Positions 17,956 through 27,776 of a stretch of DNA of 64,000 bases are shown here, in pieces (the stretch's first letter is position 1; each line of letters begins with the position of its first letter). The position numbers and the translations under genes are program-made. The notes beneath the pieces are model-generated. The model saw only the letters and a program-made list of their open reading frames with translations, did not search any database and was not told the origin of the DNA. This DNA is from Dokdonella_A sp963834755 (GTDB lineage Bacteria; Pseudomonadota; Gammaproteobacteria; Xanthomonadales; Rhodanobacteraceae): the NCBI GenBank assembly GCA_963834755.1, contig CAWICQ010000013.1, forward strand, positions 186,001 through 250,000. The letters run 5' to 3'.

Positions 17956-18444
17956 ATGAGTGAGGTCAGTCTGATCGTCGCGCTCGACCGCAACTTCGCG
18001 ATCGGCCGCGATGGCGCGATGCCGTGGCACCTTCCGGACGATCTCAAGCGCTTCAAGGCGTTGACGCTCGGCAAGCCGGTATTGATGGGTCGCAAGACCG
18101 CGCTCGCGATCGGGCGCGAGCTGCCCGGGCGCGTGAATCTCGTCATGACGCGCGGCGATCGTCCGCCATTTCCAGGCCAGGAAATCGTGCATTCGCTCGA
18201 CCAAGCGATCCGCTCGGCGGGCGATTCCGAACTGGCCGTGATCGGCGGCGGCGAAGTGTTCACGCTTGCGCTGCCGCGCGCGACGCGCATGCACCTGACC
18301 TGGATCGACACCGAAGTTGCCGGAGCCGATGCGTTCTTTCCGCGCTTCGACGCGCGCGAATGGAAGGAAACCGCGCGCGTCGCGCATGCCGCGGATGCGC
18401 GCCACGATTTTGCATTCGAGTTCGTGGATTACGAGCGTCGCTAG
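17956..18444 (+). CDS. folA: Dihydrofolate reductase
   Basis: FolA reduces dihydrofolate to tetrahydrofolate with NADPH. The 162-residue protein contains the active-site segment FAIGRDGAMPWHLPDDLKRF, whose aspartate corresponds to Asp27 of E. coli. GKPVLMGRKTALAIG (cofactor site) and ELAVIGGGEVFTLALP follow. It is the third gene after lgt and thyA and ends 57 bases before the convergent apaH stop. This folA/apaH arrangement is also found in enterobacteria. Confidence 0.97.
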   Translation: MSEVSLIVALDRNFAIGRDGAMPWHLPDDLKRFKALTLGKPVLMGRKTALAIGRELPGRVNLVMTRGDRPPFPGQEIVHSLDQAIRSAGDSELAVIGGGEVFTLALPRATRMHLTWIDTEVAGADAFFPRFDAREWKETARVAHAADARHDFAFEFVDYERR

Positions 18445-18501
18445 CCGCGCGTTGGTCGCGGTTGCGTGCGCACATCGACATCGGCGACGACAGCGCCGCG
18501 A

Positions 18502-19350
18502 TCAGTCGGTTTCCTTGCCCGCCGGCGGTTTGCGGTCCGATTTGATCGCGACGAATTCGGGTTCCTCGACATCGAGCCGGAGCGCAGTGAGCCAGCCGCC
18601 CCAGACGCAGCCGGTATCGATTGCGTAGACGCCAAGGCCGGCGAAGCGGCCGAGCGTCGACCAGTGTCCGCATGTGATGCGAATGTCGCGTTTGTTCTGG
18701 CCGGGTACTTCGTACCACGGATAGAGCCCGGGCCGCTGCGTGCCCGGCGCGCCTTTCTCGCCGAACGCGATGCGTCCGCGCACGTCGCAATAGCGCATGC
18801 GCGTAAACACGTTGATGCTGGCGCGCAGGCGATCGATGCCGTGCAGTTTCGGATTCCACATGTCGGGCTTGTTGCCGAACAGCTGTTTCAGGAGACGCCG
18901 GTAGCCTTCGCCGCGCAGACGATCCTCGACTTCGCGCGCGGCTTCTACGGCTTGCTCGGTCGTCCAGCGCGGAAACAGGCCCGCGTGCACGAGCATGAAA
19001 TTGAGCGAACGGTCGAGATGCAGCAGAGGGCGCTGACGCAGCCAGTCGAGCAGCTCATCGCGGTCCGGCGCGAACAGCACTTCGCGCAGTTCCGGATTCA
19101 CGCGCGCCTGATCCTCGCGCTTGCGCTCGGCGACCGCGAGCAGCGAAAGGTCGTGATTGCCGAGCACGACGATCGCCCGATCGCCGATCGACTTGACGAG
19201 CCGCAGCACGGCGAGCGATTGCCCGCCGCGATTGACCAGATCGCCGCAGAACCACAGCCGATCGTTGGCCGGATCGAACTTGATCTTTTCGATCAGCCGG
19301 ACAAGTTCGTCGTGACAACCCTGGATGTCGCCGATGGCCCAGGTCGCCAT
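18502..19350 (-). CDS. apaH: Symmetrical diadenosine tetraphosphatase
   Basis: ApaH hydrolyses Ap4A to two ADP and also decaps Np4-capped RNA. The 282-residue protein carries the metallophosphatase motifs GDIQGCHDEL (residues 7-16), WFCGDLVNRGG (about 33-43) and VLGNHDLSLLA (about 58-68), plus later histidines. Its length matches the family (about 280). The ATG at 19350 overlaps the apaG stop by one base (TGATG), so it is the last gene of the lptD-surA-pdxA-rsmA-apaG-apaH operon. Confidence 0.96.
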   Translation of the reverse strand: MATWAIGDIQGCHDELVRLIEKIKFDPANDRLWFCGDLVNRGGQSLAVLRLVKSIGDRAIVVLGNHDLSLLAVAERKREDQARVNPELREVLFAPDRDELLDWLRQRPLLHLDRSLNFMLVHAGLFPRWTTEQAVEAAREVEDRLRGEGYRRLLKQLFGNKPDMWNPKLHGIDRLRASINVFTRMRYCDVRGRIAFGEKGAPGTQRPGLYPWYEVPGQNKRDIRITCGHWSTLGRFAGLGVYAIDTGCVWGGWLTALRLDVEEPEFVAIKSDRKPPAGKETD

Positions 19351-19733
19351 CAGTGCAGCGTCCGCGGCACGGACAGCACGAATGCCGGAATGTCGGCGGC
19401 GAAGTGCGTGCCGTCGTCGGCGACCATCTCGTAGCTGCCGCGCATCGTGCCGAGCGCGGTTTCGAGCACCGCGCCGGATGTGTATTCGTAATCGTCCCCG
19501 GGCCGCACCCAGGGCTGCTCGCCGACTACGCCGTCGCCGCGCACTTCGCGCACCTTGCCGTTGCCGTCGGTGATCACCCAGTGGCGCGAAAGCAGCCGGG
19601 CACCGACCGTGCCGCGGTTCTCGATGGTGATCGTATACGCAAAAGCGTAACGATTATCGGACGGGGCCGACTGGTCATCCAGAAAGCGTGCGTCGACCGA
19701 GATCGCGATGTCGTAGGGCTTCTTGCCGCTCAT
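19350..19733 (-). CDS. apaG: Co2+/Mg2+ efflux protein ApaG
   Basis: This 127-residue protein has the fibronectin type III-like ApaG fold. Typical segments are RYAFAYTITIENRGTVGARL, HWVITDGNGKVREVRGDGVV, GEQPWVRPGDDYEYTSG and GSYEMV. The start at 19733 (MSGKKPYDIAI) is preferred to an upstream ATG because family members begin with this strand. ApaG has been linked to cobalt and magnesium resistance, and the molecular role is unsettled. It lies between rsmA (gap of about 138 bases) and apaH. Confidence 0.95.
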   Translation of the reverse strand: MSGKKPYDIAISVDARFLDDQSAPSDNRYAFAYTITIENRGTVGARLLSRHWVITDGNGKVREVRGDGVVGEQPWVRPGDDYEYTSGAVLETALGTMRGSYEMVADDGTHFAADIPAFVLSVPRTLH

Positions 19734-19871
19734 GTGCGCGATTTTCCGCGAGCCGCGGCCTGCGGGCAAGGCGCTTGGAAAACGGCCCGGCCGAGAGCGT
19801 GAAGGATGTGTCTTAATTTCCGGTCGCGCGGGCGTCGCAACAACGGCCTCTGATGTGCGCGCAATGTCGCC

Positions 19872-20667
19872 TCAGCCCGCGGTTTGCCGGCGCACCTGCA
19901 CGACGTGCGCCAGCGCGATGAACGCCGACGGCGAAAGTTGTTCCGCGCGCGCGCGCGGATCGACGCCGGCGCGCGCGATCTCTTCGGCGTCGGCGATGCC
20001 CGACAACGCATTCGACAACGTCTTGCGGCGTTGGCCGAAGCGCGGCTCTGACGATGTCAGCGAGCAATCCGGCGTCGGCGATCGGGCGTTCGGCCACGGG
20101 CCGCGGCGTCAAACGCACGACGGCCGATTCGACTTTCGGCGGCGGACGGAAAGCGCCGGCCGGAACGCGCAGCAGCGGTTCCACACGGCACACCAGCTGC
20201 AGCATCACCGACAAGCGCCCATAGACCTTGCTGCCCGGCGCCGCGGCCATGCGTTCGACGACTTCTTTCTGCAACATGAAATGCATGTCGCGGATCGCGT
20301 CGATGTGATCGAGGCAATGAAACAGAATCGGCGATGAGATGTTGTAAGGCAGATTGCCGACGACGCGCAGCGGGCCCTTGCGACGGAGCGCCGAGAAGTC
20401 GACCGTGAGCACATCGGCGTTGACGATCTCGAGCTCACCGATGCCCTCGGCGGCAGCGCGCAGGCGCGGTACGAGATCGCGGTCGAGCTCGATGACGGTC
20501 ATGCGGCCGAGCTCACGCAACAGCGGCAGCGTCAAGGCGCCTTCGCCGGGGCCGATCTCGACGACGTCATCGCCGGGTTGCGGCGCGATCGCCTGCACGA
20601 TCTTGCGCAGGATGCCGGGATCGTGCAGGAAGTGTTGACCGAAACGCTTTCGCGGAATGTGCGTCAC
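19872..20667 (-). CDS. rsmA: 16S rRNA (adenine1518/1519-N6) dimethyltransferase, frameshifted
   Basis: RsmA (KsgA) dimethylates two adenines in helix 45 of 16S rRNA during late 30S assembly. The GTG start at 20667 overlaps the pdxA stop (GTGA). Visible motifs are RKRFGQHFLHDPGI, the SAM motif VVEIGPGEGALT (about residues 37-48), VIELDRDLVPRL, and the catalytic NLPYNISSPIL (about 104-114). Near 20045 the frame moves +1, after IVRAA. The C-terminal block FGQRRKTLSNALSGIADAEE and the end at 19872 are read in the new frame. The total is about 264 residues, normal for the family. Confidence 0.93.
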
Positions 20668-21694
20668 GGTGGTCGTTGCGTGCGCGCAGCAAGTACCAGC
20701 GCGAGTCGCGTCGCGGCGACCAGGCTGCCTGCGTCGGCCGTGCCCGAACCGGCGAGATCGAGCGCCGTACCGTGATCGACCGAGGTGCGCACGTAGGGCA
20801 GGCCGAGCGTCACATTCACGGCGTGGCCGAAACCTGCGTACTTCAGCACCGGCAGGCCCTGATCGTGATACATCGCGAGCACGGCATCGAAACGTGCGAG
20901 TTGCGCGGGAACGAACGCCGTATCGGCCGGCAGCGGGCCGCTGACGTCGAAACCGGCGGCGCGCATCTGCGCTGATCGCGGGCGCGATCGTATCGATCTC
21001 CTCGCGACCGAGGTGGCCGCCTTCGCCGGCGTGCGGATTGAGGCCGAGCACCGCGATGCGCGGCGAGGCGATGCCGAAGCGGAGAATCATTTCGTCGCAG
21101 AGAATGCGCAATGTGCGCACCAGCGCGGCGCGCGTGATCGCAGCGGGGACCGCGGCGAGCGGCAGGTGCGTCGTTGCCAGCGCCACGCGCAAATCGCCGC
21201 CGTTGCGCGCTTTCTCGCCGCCGGCGACGAGCATCATGACGACCTCGCGCCGCGCGCGCTGGGCGAAGAACTCGGTGTGTCCGGTGAACGGCACGCCGGC
21301 GTCGTTGATGACGCCCTTGTGGACGGGCGCGGTCACGATCGCGGCGAATTCTCCTTTGGTGGCGCCGTCGGCGGCGCGCGCGAGCGTCGCCAGCACGTAT
21401 CGCCGCATTGCGCGGATCGAGCGCGCCGGGTGTCGCGGCCGCGCTGAGCGACATCGGCACGACGCGCAGCTCGCCTTGCTCTCGCACCGTGATCGCGACA
21501 TTCGGATCGTAGCTCGCGATCCGCAAGTCGACCTTGGCCGCACGCGCGGCTGCTGCAAGAAGATCAGGGTCGGCGATCGCAACGAGATCGGCGGCGACGT
21601 CGGTCGCGGCGAGTTTGGCGACGAGCTCCGGTCCGATGCCGGCGGGTTCGCCGGCCGTGAGCGCGAGCCGCGGCAGCGTCGCAGCGGCGTTCAT
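20664..21694 (-). CDS. pdxA: 4-hydroxythreonine-4-phosphate dehydrogenase, two frameshifts
   Basis: PdxA oxidises 4-phosphohydroxy-threonine in the DXP-dependent pyridoxal phosphate pathway. The N-terminus LALTAGEPAGIGPELVAKL is a perfect family start. Metal and substrate motifs include TAPVHKGVINDAG, PFTGHTEFFAQ, LGLNPHAGEGGHLG and AVLAMYHDQGLPVLKYAGFG. The reading frame changes +1 near 21405 (after LDPRNA) and +1 again near 20970 (before MRAAGFDVSGPLPAD). Joined, the protein is about 342 residues, close to the usual 330. It sits between surA (gap 157) and rsmA (overlap). Confidence 0.93.
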
Positions 21695-21851
21695 CTCGGC
21701 GCGACGAGTCGGTCCGCGATCGGGAGACGGGCTTTGCCGAAGCTGTTCCGCGCGCGGCTACGAGGTGCGCGAGTCGCGACGAGCACACGCTTGCGCGCGT
21801 GCTTGACCATGCGCGGGCGGTCGTGCGTGCGCCTGCGAGAAGTGCCGTCGA

Positions 21852-23187
21852 TCAAGGCGCTCCGGCCGCCGGTGCCGCGCTGGTCGTCTCCGCGCCCGGC
21901 AGACGGATCTCGACGAACGCTTCGCTGCGGATCTGGCGCAGGAAGCTTTCGTACTCGTCTTCGGCCTTGCGCTGGAACAGCATGTTCTTGGCCTGGTCGC
22001 GCTGCACGTCGTTGGTCTTGTCCGTGCTGCGCGTATCGACGAGCTGCATCACGTGCCAGCCGGCGTCGGTCTCGAAGGGCTGCGAAATCTCGCCGTTCTT
22101 GAGTGTCTTGAGGACCTCGCGCGACACGCGTGCCGTAGGCGTCGCCGGAGAACCAGCCGAGATCGCCGCCCAAGGTTGCCGTTGCGGTGTCCTGCGAGCT
22201 CTGCTTGGCCACCTTCGCGAAATCCTCGCCGCCGACCACGCGCTGGCGCGCCGCTGCGGCCGCTTTTTGCGCCTGATCGCTGCTCACGAGCTCGGAGATC
22301 TTGAACAGGATGTGTCGCGCGTGGTACTCGGTAACGAGCTGGGCACCGCTGTCGGCGCGCTTGCCGAGCAGCTTGATGATATGGAATCCGTTCGGCCCGC
22401 GAATCGGTGCGGAGACCTGGCCTTCCTGCAGCTTGTCCGACGCCTCGGCGAACGCTTGCGGCAGCTCGTCGGCGTTGCGCCAGCCGAGATCGCCGCCTTC
22501 GAGCGCGTTCGGCGCATCGGAATAGCGGATCGCGGCGGCGGCGAAATCCATGCCGCCGTCGATCTGTTTCTTGGTGTCATCGGCTTTCTTGCGCGCCGTT
22601 TCGATCTGCTCGGGCGTCGCGCCGTCCGGAAGCGAGACCAGGATGTAGCCAAGATGCAGCTGGCCACGGTGCAGCGCACCGCTTTTCAGCAGCGTTTCGA
22701 CTTCGGCGTCGCTGACCTGCACGCGGCTCTGCACGACGCGTTGGCGCAGGCGCTGCACGACGAGCTCGTCGCGCACGCTGCGGCGGAACTGCTCGTAGTC
22801 CATGCCCTGCTGCTGGACCGCCATGCGCAATTGCGAAAGATCCATCTTGTTCTGCGCGGCGAGCCCGGTCAGCGCCTGATCGACTTCGGCGTCGGACACC
22901 TTGACGCCGTTGTTGTCGGCGCGCGAGAGCTGCAGCTTCTGCAGGATCAATCGGTCGAGCACCTGGCGCTCGAGCACGTCGCGCGGTGGCAGCTGCTGCG
23001 GGCTCGACGCGTATTGCGTCATGACCTGATTGACCTTGCCATCGAGCTCGCTCTTGAGCACGACATCTTCGTCGACGACGGCGACGATGCGGTCGAGCGG
23101 CTCGGCGCTGACCGCCTGAGCGCGGGCGATGTGCGGCACCGCGAACGCCGCGGCAGCGAGGACTAGGGCGAGGACGAGATTCTTCAT
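21852..23187 (-). CDS. surA: Periplasmic peptidyl-prolyl isomerase/chaperone SurA, frameshifted
   Basis: SurA escorts outer-membrane proteins, including LptD, through the periplasm. The start at 23187 gives a clear signal peptide (MKNLVLALVLAAAAFAV, cleaved near ARAQA). The SurA N-domain follows (EPLDRIVAVVDEDVVLKSEL, about residues 32-51), then a first parvulin-like domain (YILVSLPDGATPEQ, RYSDAPNALEGGDLGWR) and a second (ARHILFKISELVSS, SSQDTATATLGGDLGWFSGD). Near 22125 the frame moves +1. The remainder SREVLKTLKNGEISQPFET and the C-terminal helix are read in the new frame to 21852. The total is about 444 residues, as expected. It lies 139 bases after lptD. Confidence 0.93.
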
Positions 23188-23326
23188 TGGGAATTCCGGA
23201 TCCGGCTGATTTCGACGGCGGCGCGCGCCGGCGGTCATAGTTTCGCAGAGTCGGCACGGGCCGCGCGCAACGCGCGGGTTAAGCGTTGCGCCGGCCGCCG
23301 TGGGCAAGCCACGCGACGCCGCCAAG

Positions 23327-25678
23327 TTATTGATAACCAAGGATAGCACGGCGCAGGAAATCGTCGGTTTTCTGGCCGATCGATCCGACGCCCTTGAACT
23401 CAAGCTCGAAATACACCGCGTTGTCGACGTTGCCCTGCGCGTTGTGCACCCAGTGCCGCGCCAGCACGCGGAAGGCGACGCAGCAGGTGTCGTGCTCGAA
23501 ACCGACGAAGCGCTCGAGCGTGCGACCCGCAGTGCCGTGCGGATCGGTCGGCAGCGCAAGCGGATTGTTCAACGCGTAGTTCCAACGGCCGATCAGGTTC
23601 CACGCCGGGGTCAATGGAACGAGCGCGGACACGTCGACCTGCTCAAGGAAATTGCGCCGGAAACGATACGAGAAATTCAGAATGCCGCCACTGCCGAAGC
23701 GGTCCTGCAACGTGACGGCAGAAAGATCCGTGCGGTGCGTGTTCGGATTCCACTGCTGGTCGAGTGTCACGCGCCAGCGGTCGGTCAGATGCAGATCGAG
23801 CTCGCCGGCATACGTCGAACCGCCGAAGTCGGTCAGCGGCACGTTCGGGAGCTGCACGCGCTGATCGTCGAAGTAGCGGATCTCGCCGATGCTGGCCGAC
23901 AGGCGCTCGTCGCCGGTCGCGTCTTCGAGCAGGCGCGTCGTCAGCGCGAGCGAAAGATTGTTCGCGTCCATCTGCCGATCCGCGCCGACAAAACGATTGG
24001 TGCGAAACAGCTCGCCGAAGCTGAAAGGGATTGCCTGCGTGTCGAAGATCGGAATGTCATTCTGGTTGCGGTATGGCACGCGCAGGTAGTACGCACGCGG
24101 CTCGAGCGTCTGCGTCCACGCCGAATCGCCGATCGTAAGGCCCCGCTCGAAGATGAGTCCGGTGTCGAGGCTGAAAATCGGCACGCCGCGTGTCGGATTC
24201 TTGTGGTCGAGCAGCGGATTCGTCGAGTCGTTGAGGTGATCGAGCGAATACGCCGTATAGCGGTAGCCGAGCTGCGGCCGGAAGAAATACGCGGCGGTCT
24301 CGATCGGAAACGCGAGGTAAGGGAACGCATCGAAGCGCTGGCCTTCGACGGCGTGATCCTTCGTGAACGCGATGAATTCCGAATTGATGCCCCAGCTCAA
24401 ATCGCCGAGAAACGCCTGCTCGCCGGTGAACGTCATGCGCGGCAGACGATGGTAGGGCGCGTACTGATCGGCGATGGTCGGATCGGTGATCTCATAGACG
24501 TCGCCGCCGAAGCTCGCGTTCCACCAGTCGCCGTGGCCGTAGAGATAGGCGCTCGACGGCAGGAAACTGATCGCCGAGTTGTAGAGGCCGCGGCCGAAAT
24601 CCTCGAAATAGCGATCATCGGATACGCGATTGACGTTGACCGATGCGCTCCAGTTCGTACCGAGGCCGGTCACGTCCGTCCATTTGTACCACCAGCGGTC
24701 GCTCGGAATCGTGTCGTTGTCGACGATGTTCTCGTCGTTGACTTCACGATCGTTCGGCAGCACTTCGAAATTGAACGTGCCGGTGCTGGAGTCGGTGAGA
24801 TAGCGGAACTCGCCGCCCAGCATCACGCCGCGATCGGTCATCAGCCGCGGCAGCAGCGTCGCGTCGTAGTTCGGCGCGAGATTGAAGTAGTACGGCAGGG
24901 TAAAGTCGAACCCGCGCCGGTTGCTGTAACCGAACGTCGGAAAGAGGAAACCCGATTCGCGGTGGTCGTCGAGCGGAAACGTCGCGTACGGCAGCCAGAA
25001 CACCGGCACGTCGTGCACGCGGAACGTGACGTCGTGGCCTTTGCCTTCGCCTTTGTCCTGATCGAGCAGCATGTCGTTGGAGCGGATCGACCATTGCTGA
25101 TCGGAGAGATCGCAGGTGCTGAAGGTCGATGCGGTCAAGTGCGCGTGGGCCTTGTCCTCCATGACCGCCTTGTCGGCGCTGCCGTTGCCGCGCGAGCTCA
25201 GGAGCTGGTAGCGCACGTTGCCGTCGAGCGTGCATTGATCCAGATCCGCGTTGCCTTTGGCGCTGTCCGCGGCCATCAGCATGCCGCGGTCCTGATAGCG
25301 CACGTTGCCTTTGGCGTCGTAATCGGTCGTTTCGCCGTCGTAGATGATGGTGTCCGCGCGCAGCAGCTGATCGAAGCGGCTGATCGACGCGTCGCCTTCG
25401 AAAATGTAGTGCTGCGCGTCGGTGCTGTGCACCGCGTTCGCGTCGGCATTGGCGTTGACCGAGGAGCGATCGCCGTCGGTCGGCAAGCCGGCGACGTAAA
25501 AATCCAGAAGATCGCTCTTCTTGCACAACGACCAGTCGATCGGGCGCTTCGGGCACTTGATCACGCCGAGCGGACAGGTCGGCGTCGCCGTGTCCTCCGC
25601 GCGTGCGAAGCCGACGAATGCCAGCAGGAAGCAGAGCGCCGTAGCGAGGCGGCGCGCGGGACGAAGAATCTCGGGCAC
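23327..25678 (-). CDS. lptD: LPS-assembly protein LptD
   Basis: LptD is the outer-membrane beta-barrel that, with lipoprotein LptE, inserts lipopolysaccharide into the outer leaflet. The 783-residue protein starts at a GTG with a signal peptide ending near GFARA. An N-terminal OstA-like beta-jellyroll follows (FEGDASISRFDQLLRADTII, GNVRYQDRG), then the barrel domain from about residue 230 (HDVPVFWLPYATFPLDDHRE, SGFLFPTFGYSNRRG). Cysteines near the N-terminus (CPLGVIKC) and the adjacent pair in HDTCCVAFRV near the C-terminus fit the inter-domain disulfides needed for function. It is the first gene of the operon with surA, its chaperone. Confidence 0.96.
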   Translation of the reverse strand: MPEILRPARRLATALCFLLAFVGFARAEDTATPTCPLGVIKCPKRPIDWSLCKKSDLLDFYVAGLPTDGDRSSVNANADANAVHSTDAQHYIFEGDASISRFDQLLRADTIIYDGETTDYDAKGNVRYQDRGMLMAADSAKGNADLDQCTLDGNVRYQLLSSRGNGSADKAVMEDKAHAHLTASTFSTCDLSDQQWSIRSNDMLLDQDKGEGKGHDVTFRVHDVPVFWLPYATFPLDDHRESGFLFPTFGYSNRRGFDFTLPYYFNLAPNYDATLLPRLMTDRGVMLGGEFRYLTDSSTGTFNFEVLPNDREVNDENIVDNDTIPSDRWWYKWTDVTGLGTNWSASVNVNRVSDDRYFEDFGRGLYNSAISFLPSSAYLYGHGDWWNASFGGDVYEITDPTIADQYAPYHRLPRMTFTGEQAFLGDLSWGINSEFIAFTKDHAVEGQRFDAFPYLAFPIETAAYFFRPQLGYRYTAYSLDHLNDSTNPLLDHKNPTRGVPIFSLDTGLIFERGLTIGDSAWTQTLEPRAYYLRVPYRNQNDIPIFDTQAIPFSFGELFRTNRFVGADRQMDANNLSLALTTRLLEDATGDERLSASIGEIRYFDDQRVQLPNVPLTDFGGSTYAGELDLHLTDRWRVTLDQQWNPNTHRTDLSAVTLQDRFGSGGILNFSYRFRRNFLEQVDVSALVPLTPAWNLIGRWNYALNNPLALPTDPHGTAGRTLERFVGFEHDTCCVAFRVLARHWVHNAQGNVDNAVYFELEFKGVGSIGQKTDDFLRRAILGYQ

Positions 25679-25777
25679 GGAACCGGTTCGTCGGGACGCG
25701 GGCCGCTAGCTTGCCGAAACTGCCGCTTTCCGGCAAACCCGAGCCGCCGGCGCTGCGTAGCGCATGACCCGCCGTGC

Positions 25778-26858
25778 TCAGTCCGGCCCCGGACCTCGCG
25801 AGCCGCCGAAGCCGAGGTCCATCGGCTTGTATCCGGCCGGAACTTCGAAGCGCGATTCGGAGATCGGCGCGCTGCTGTCGATCGCGAGGGTTGCGCGTCC
25901 GCTTTCGTGACCGCCGGCGTAACACACGCGCCGGACCAGCACGCGATCGTCGGATTGTGTCTGTAGTCCTTCCGGCACGAGACTGTGGCTCCACGCCTGC
26001 AGCGACTTGCTGAAGCGCGCAAGCCGGCGCGTCTCGGCGTCGCCGAGATGCAGCGCGGTCGCCGGCGCGTAGCAGTCCTCGCGCAACATCTCGTCACCGC
26101 GCAGGTGCTCGCGCCGCGCGCAAGCGACGCCGCCGACATCGGCTTCGCCCGCGTCGCGATCGATGCGCTGCGGCGTCGGCGGCGCGCCGCCCGCGCTCGG
26201 CGAATTCGCGTGCGCCCGGATGCACGAAGCCCGGCATCGCACCGCCACTGCCGACCATCATCTGCTGCATCTGCGCGCGCTGATCGGGCGGCATCTTCGC
26301 GAGTTGTTCCTGCATCATCTTCTGCATCATTTGCTGCGTGCCGGCATCCATCGGCATGTGACCGCTTTTCATCGCGGCTGCCATCTCATCGCGACTCATC
26401 GGCTTGCCGTCCGCGCCCGTCGGGGCGCTGCCCATCGTCATGCCGTTGCCGCAGTCGATCGGCTCGCCGGGCTGGCGATCGCGGCCATTGGCGGCCATTC
26501 CGGGACAGATCGACTTCGCCATTTCGAACGGATCCATGCCGCTCTCGTGCCGTATCTTCGTGCGCATGCTCTTCATGATGTCGGCCTGCAGATCGACGGC
26601 GTCCTCGTCGAGCTCGGTCTGCATGAAGGTATGTGTGCGGTTGTCGACGAAGTACGCGAGTTTCTCCGCGTGGTCGTAGATCATGCTGCTGCTCTCGCCG
26701 TTCGCTCCCGCATCGACACGCAGCCATTGCGCCTTGAGCTCCACGCGATCGAAATCGCCGCGGCAGGCGCCGTCGCTGCGGTAGGTCAGCGTCGTGTCGG
26801 CGAGCGCGCCCGTCGCGAGAAAGAGGCCGGCGCAAAGGCCGACGATCGTCTTGACCAT
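25778..26858 (-). CDS. Secreted protein of unknown function (DUF4412-like), frameshifted
   Basis: The predicted exported protein of about 359 residues starts at 26858 with a signal peptide (VKTIVGLCAGLFLATGALAD). The first part (TTLTYRSDGACRGDFDRVEL, SSSMIYDHAEKLAYFVDNRT) looks like a lipoprotein-carrier-like beta fold seen in DUF4412 proteins. A methionine/glutamine-rich helical stretch follows (QQMMQKMMQEQLAKMPPDQ). Near 26200-26230 the frame moves +1, and the C-terminal part (CYAPATALHLGDAETRRLAR, SRFEVPAGYKPMDLGFGG) ends at 25778. Function is not recognised. The CsgG-like gene lies 25 bases upstream, so they are probably co-transcribed. Confidence 0.75.
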
Positions 26859-26883
26859 TGCGATTCTCCGCATCACGAAAGGC

Positions 26884-27630
26884 TCAGCGCTGCGACGCAT
26901 CGGTCCTGAACGTCTTGCGCGTCGTGTCGCGGCGCTGCGTTTCCTTGTTCTCGAACGCCGCCACGCACGCATCGCGGCGCACCATCACGCATTCGAGGTA
27001 GTCGATGATCTCGAGTACGGCGCCGCGCACGGCTTGTGCATCGGCTTCGTTCTCGATCATCTGCATGCCGGCATTGCGTTCGCTGAGATCGATCTTCGTC
27101 TCGCGACCGGTGGTGTGGCCTTCGATCGTGCGCGCGTAGCTGACTTCGCCGGTCGTCGTGTCGACGACGCGAAGGTCGAGCGCTAGATACGAGCCGTGAT
27201 TGGTCTGCTCGACGTGCGCGCGCCGGAACATGCCGCCGCTGACTTTGGTTTCGGTGTCGGGCTCGAACGCGGTGATCGTGCCCATCACGAGATATCTGGC
27301 GCCGGTCAGCTGCCCGATCTTCGCGCCGTCGCCGGGTTTCAGCAGGCCCGATTCGGAAAGGTCCTGTTCTTCGAGCACGGCGTGCAGCTTGCGGCGCTCG
27401 ACGACGGTGAACACGTCGCGCGCGGCGAGCTCGCTCGCCAGCATGTTGGTGACGACGCGGCCGATGCCGCCCTGAAACGGCATCGCGCCGGTTTCGTCCT
27501 GGAACTTGAGCACCGCGAGCACAGGCCTGGTCGATTCTGCGTGTACCGCCATCACCGGCGCGAGCATGCAGGACGCGACAACGACGCCCGTCGCAAGCCA
27601 GCGGTCGATGCGTCGTTCGCGAAATCGCAT
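26884..27630 (-). CDS. CsgG-like secreted protein
   Basis: The 248-residue protein has an N-terminal export signal (GVVVASCMLAPVMAVHAES) that could be cut by signal peptidase I after VHA or serve as a lipoprotein signal at the cysteine in VVASC. The mature part resembles CsgG/curli-assembly and FlgT-like nucleotide-free Rossmann folds: PVLAVLKFQDETG, GIGRVVTNMLASELAARDVF, TVVERRKLHAVLEEQDL, GARYLVMGTITAFEP, DLRVVDTTTGEVSYAR. Such proteins often sense or form envelope assemblies. No curli subunits are nearby. The ribosome site GGAGACACC precedes the ATG at 27630. Confidence 0.82.
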   Translation of the reverse strand: MRFRERRIDRWLATGVVVASCMLAPVMAVHAESTRPVLAVLKFQDETGAMPFQGGIGRVVTNMLASELAARDVFTVVERRKLHAVLEEQDLSESGLLKPGDGAKIGQLTGARYLVMGTITAFEPDTETKVSGGMFRRAHVEQTNHGSYLALDLRVVDTTTGEVSYARTIEGHTTGRETKIDLSERNAGMQMIENEADAQAVRGAVLEIIDYLECVMVRRDACVAAFENKETQRRDTTRKTFRTDASQR

Positions 27631-27776
27631 AGGGTGTCTCCGGCCCGCGCGGCGCGCATTGCGTGCGCGCAAGGAAACGATCCTTGCGCACACGCCAAAC
27701 GACGCGCCAAGAACACGGTCTGCTGCGTCTTTGCCGAGTGTACGCCCGCGCGGCGAAATTCGACCGGCCGCGCGCT

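Noticed and set aside
16253..17959. A 568-residue fusion beginning as Lgt
   Set aside because: After the Lgt domain the frame reads thyA out of phase as arginine-rich nonsense. A lost stop through an indel explains it better than a true fusion.
23300..25966. Open frame of 888 codons opposite lptD
   Set aside because: It is antisense to a convincing LptD, has arginine/valine/glutamate-rich shadow composition and no domain. Long antisense frames are expected at this GC content.
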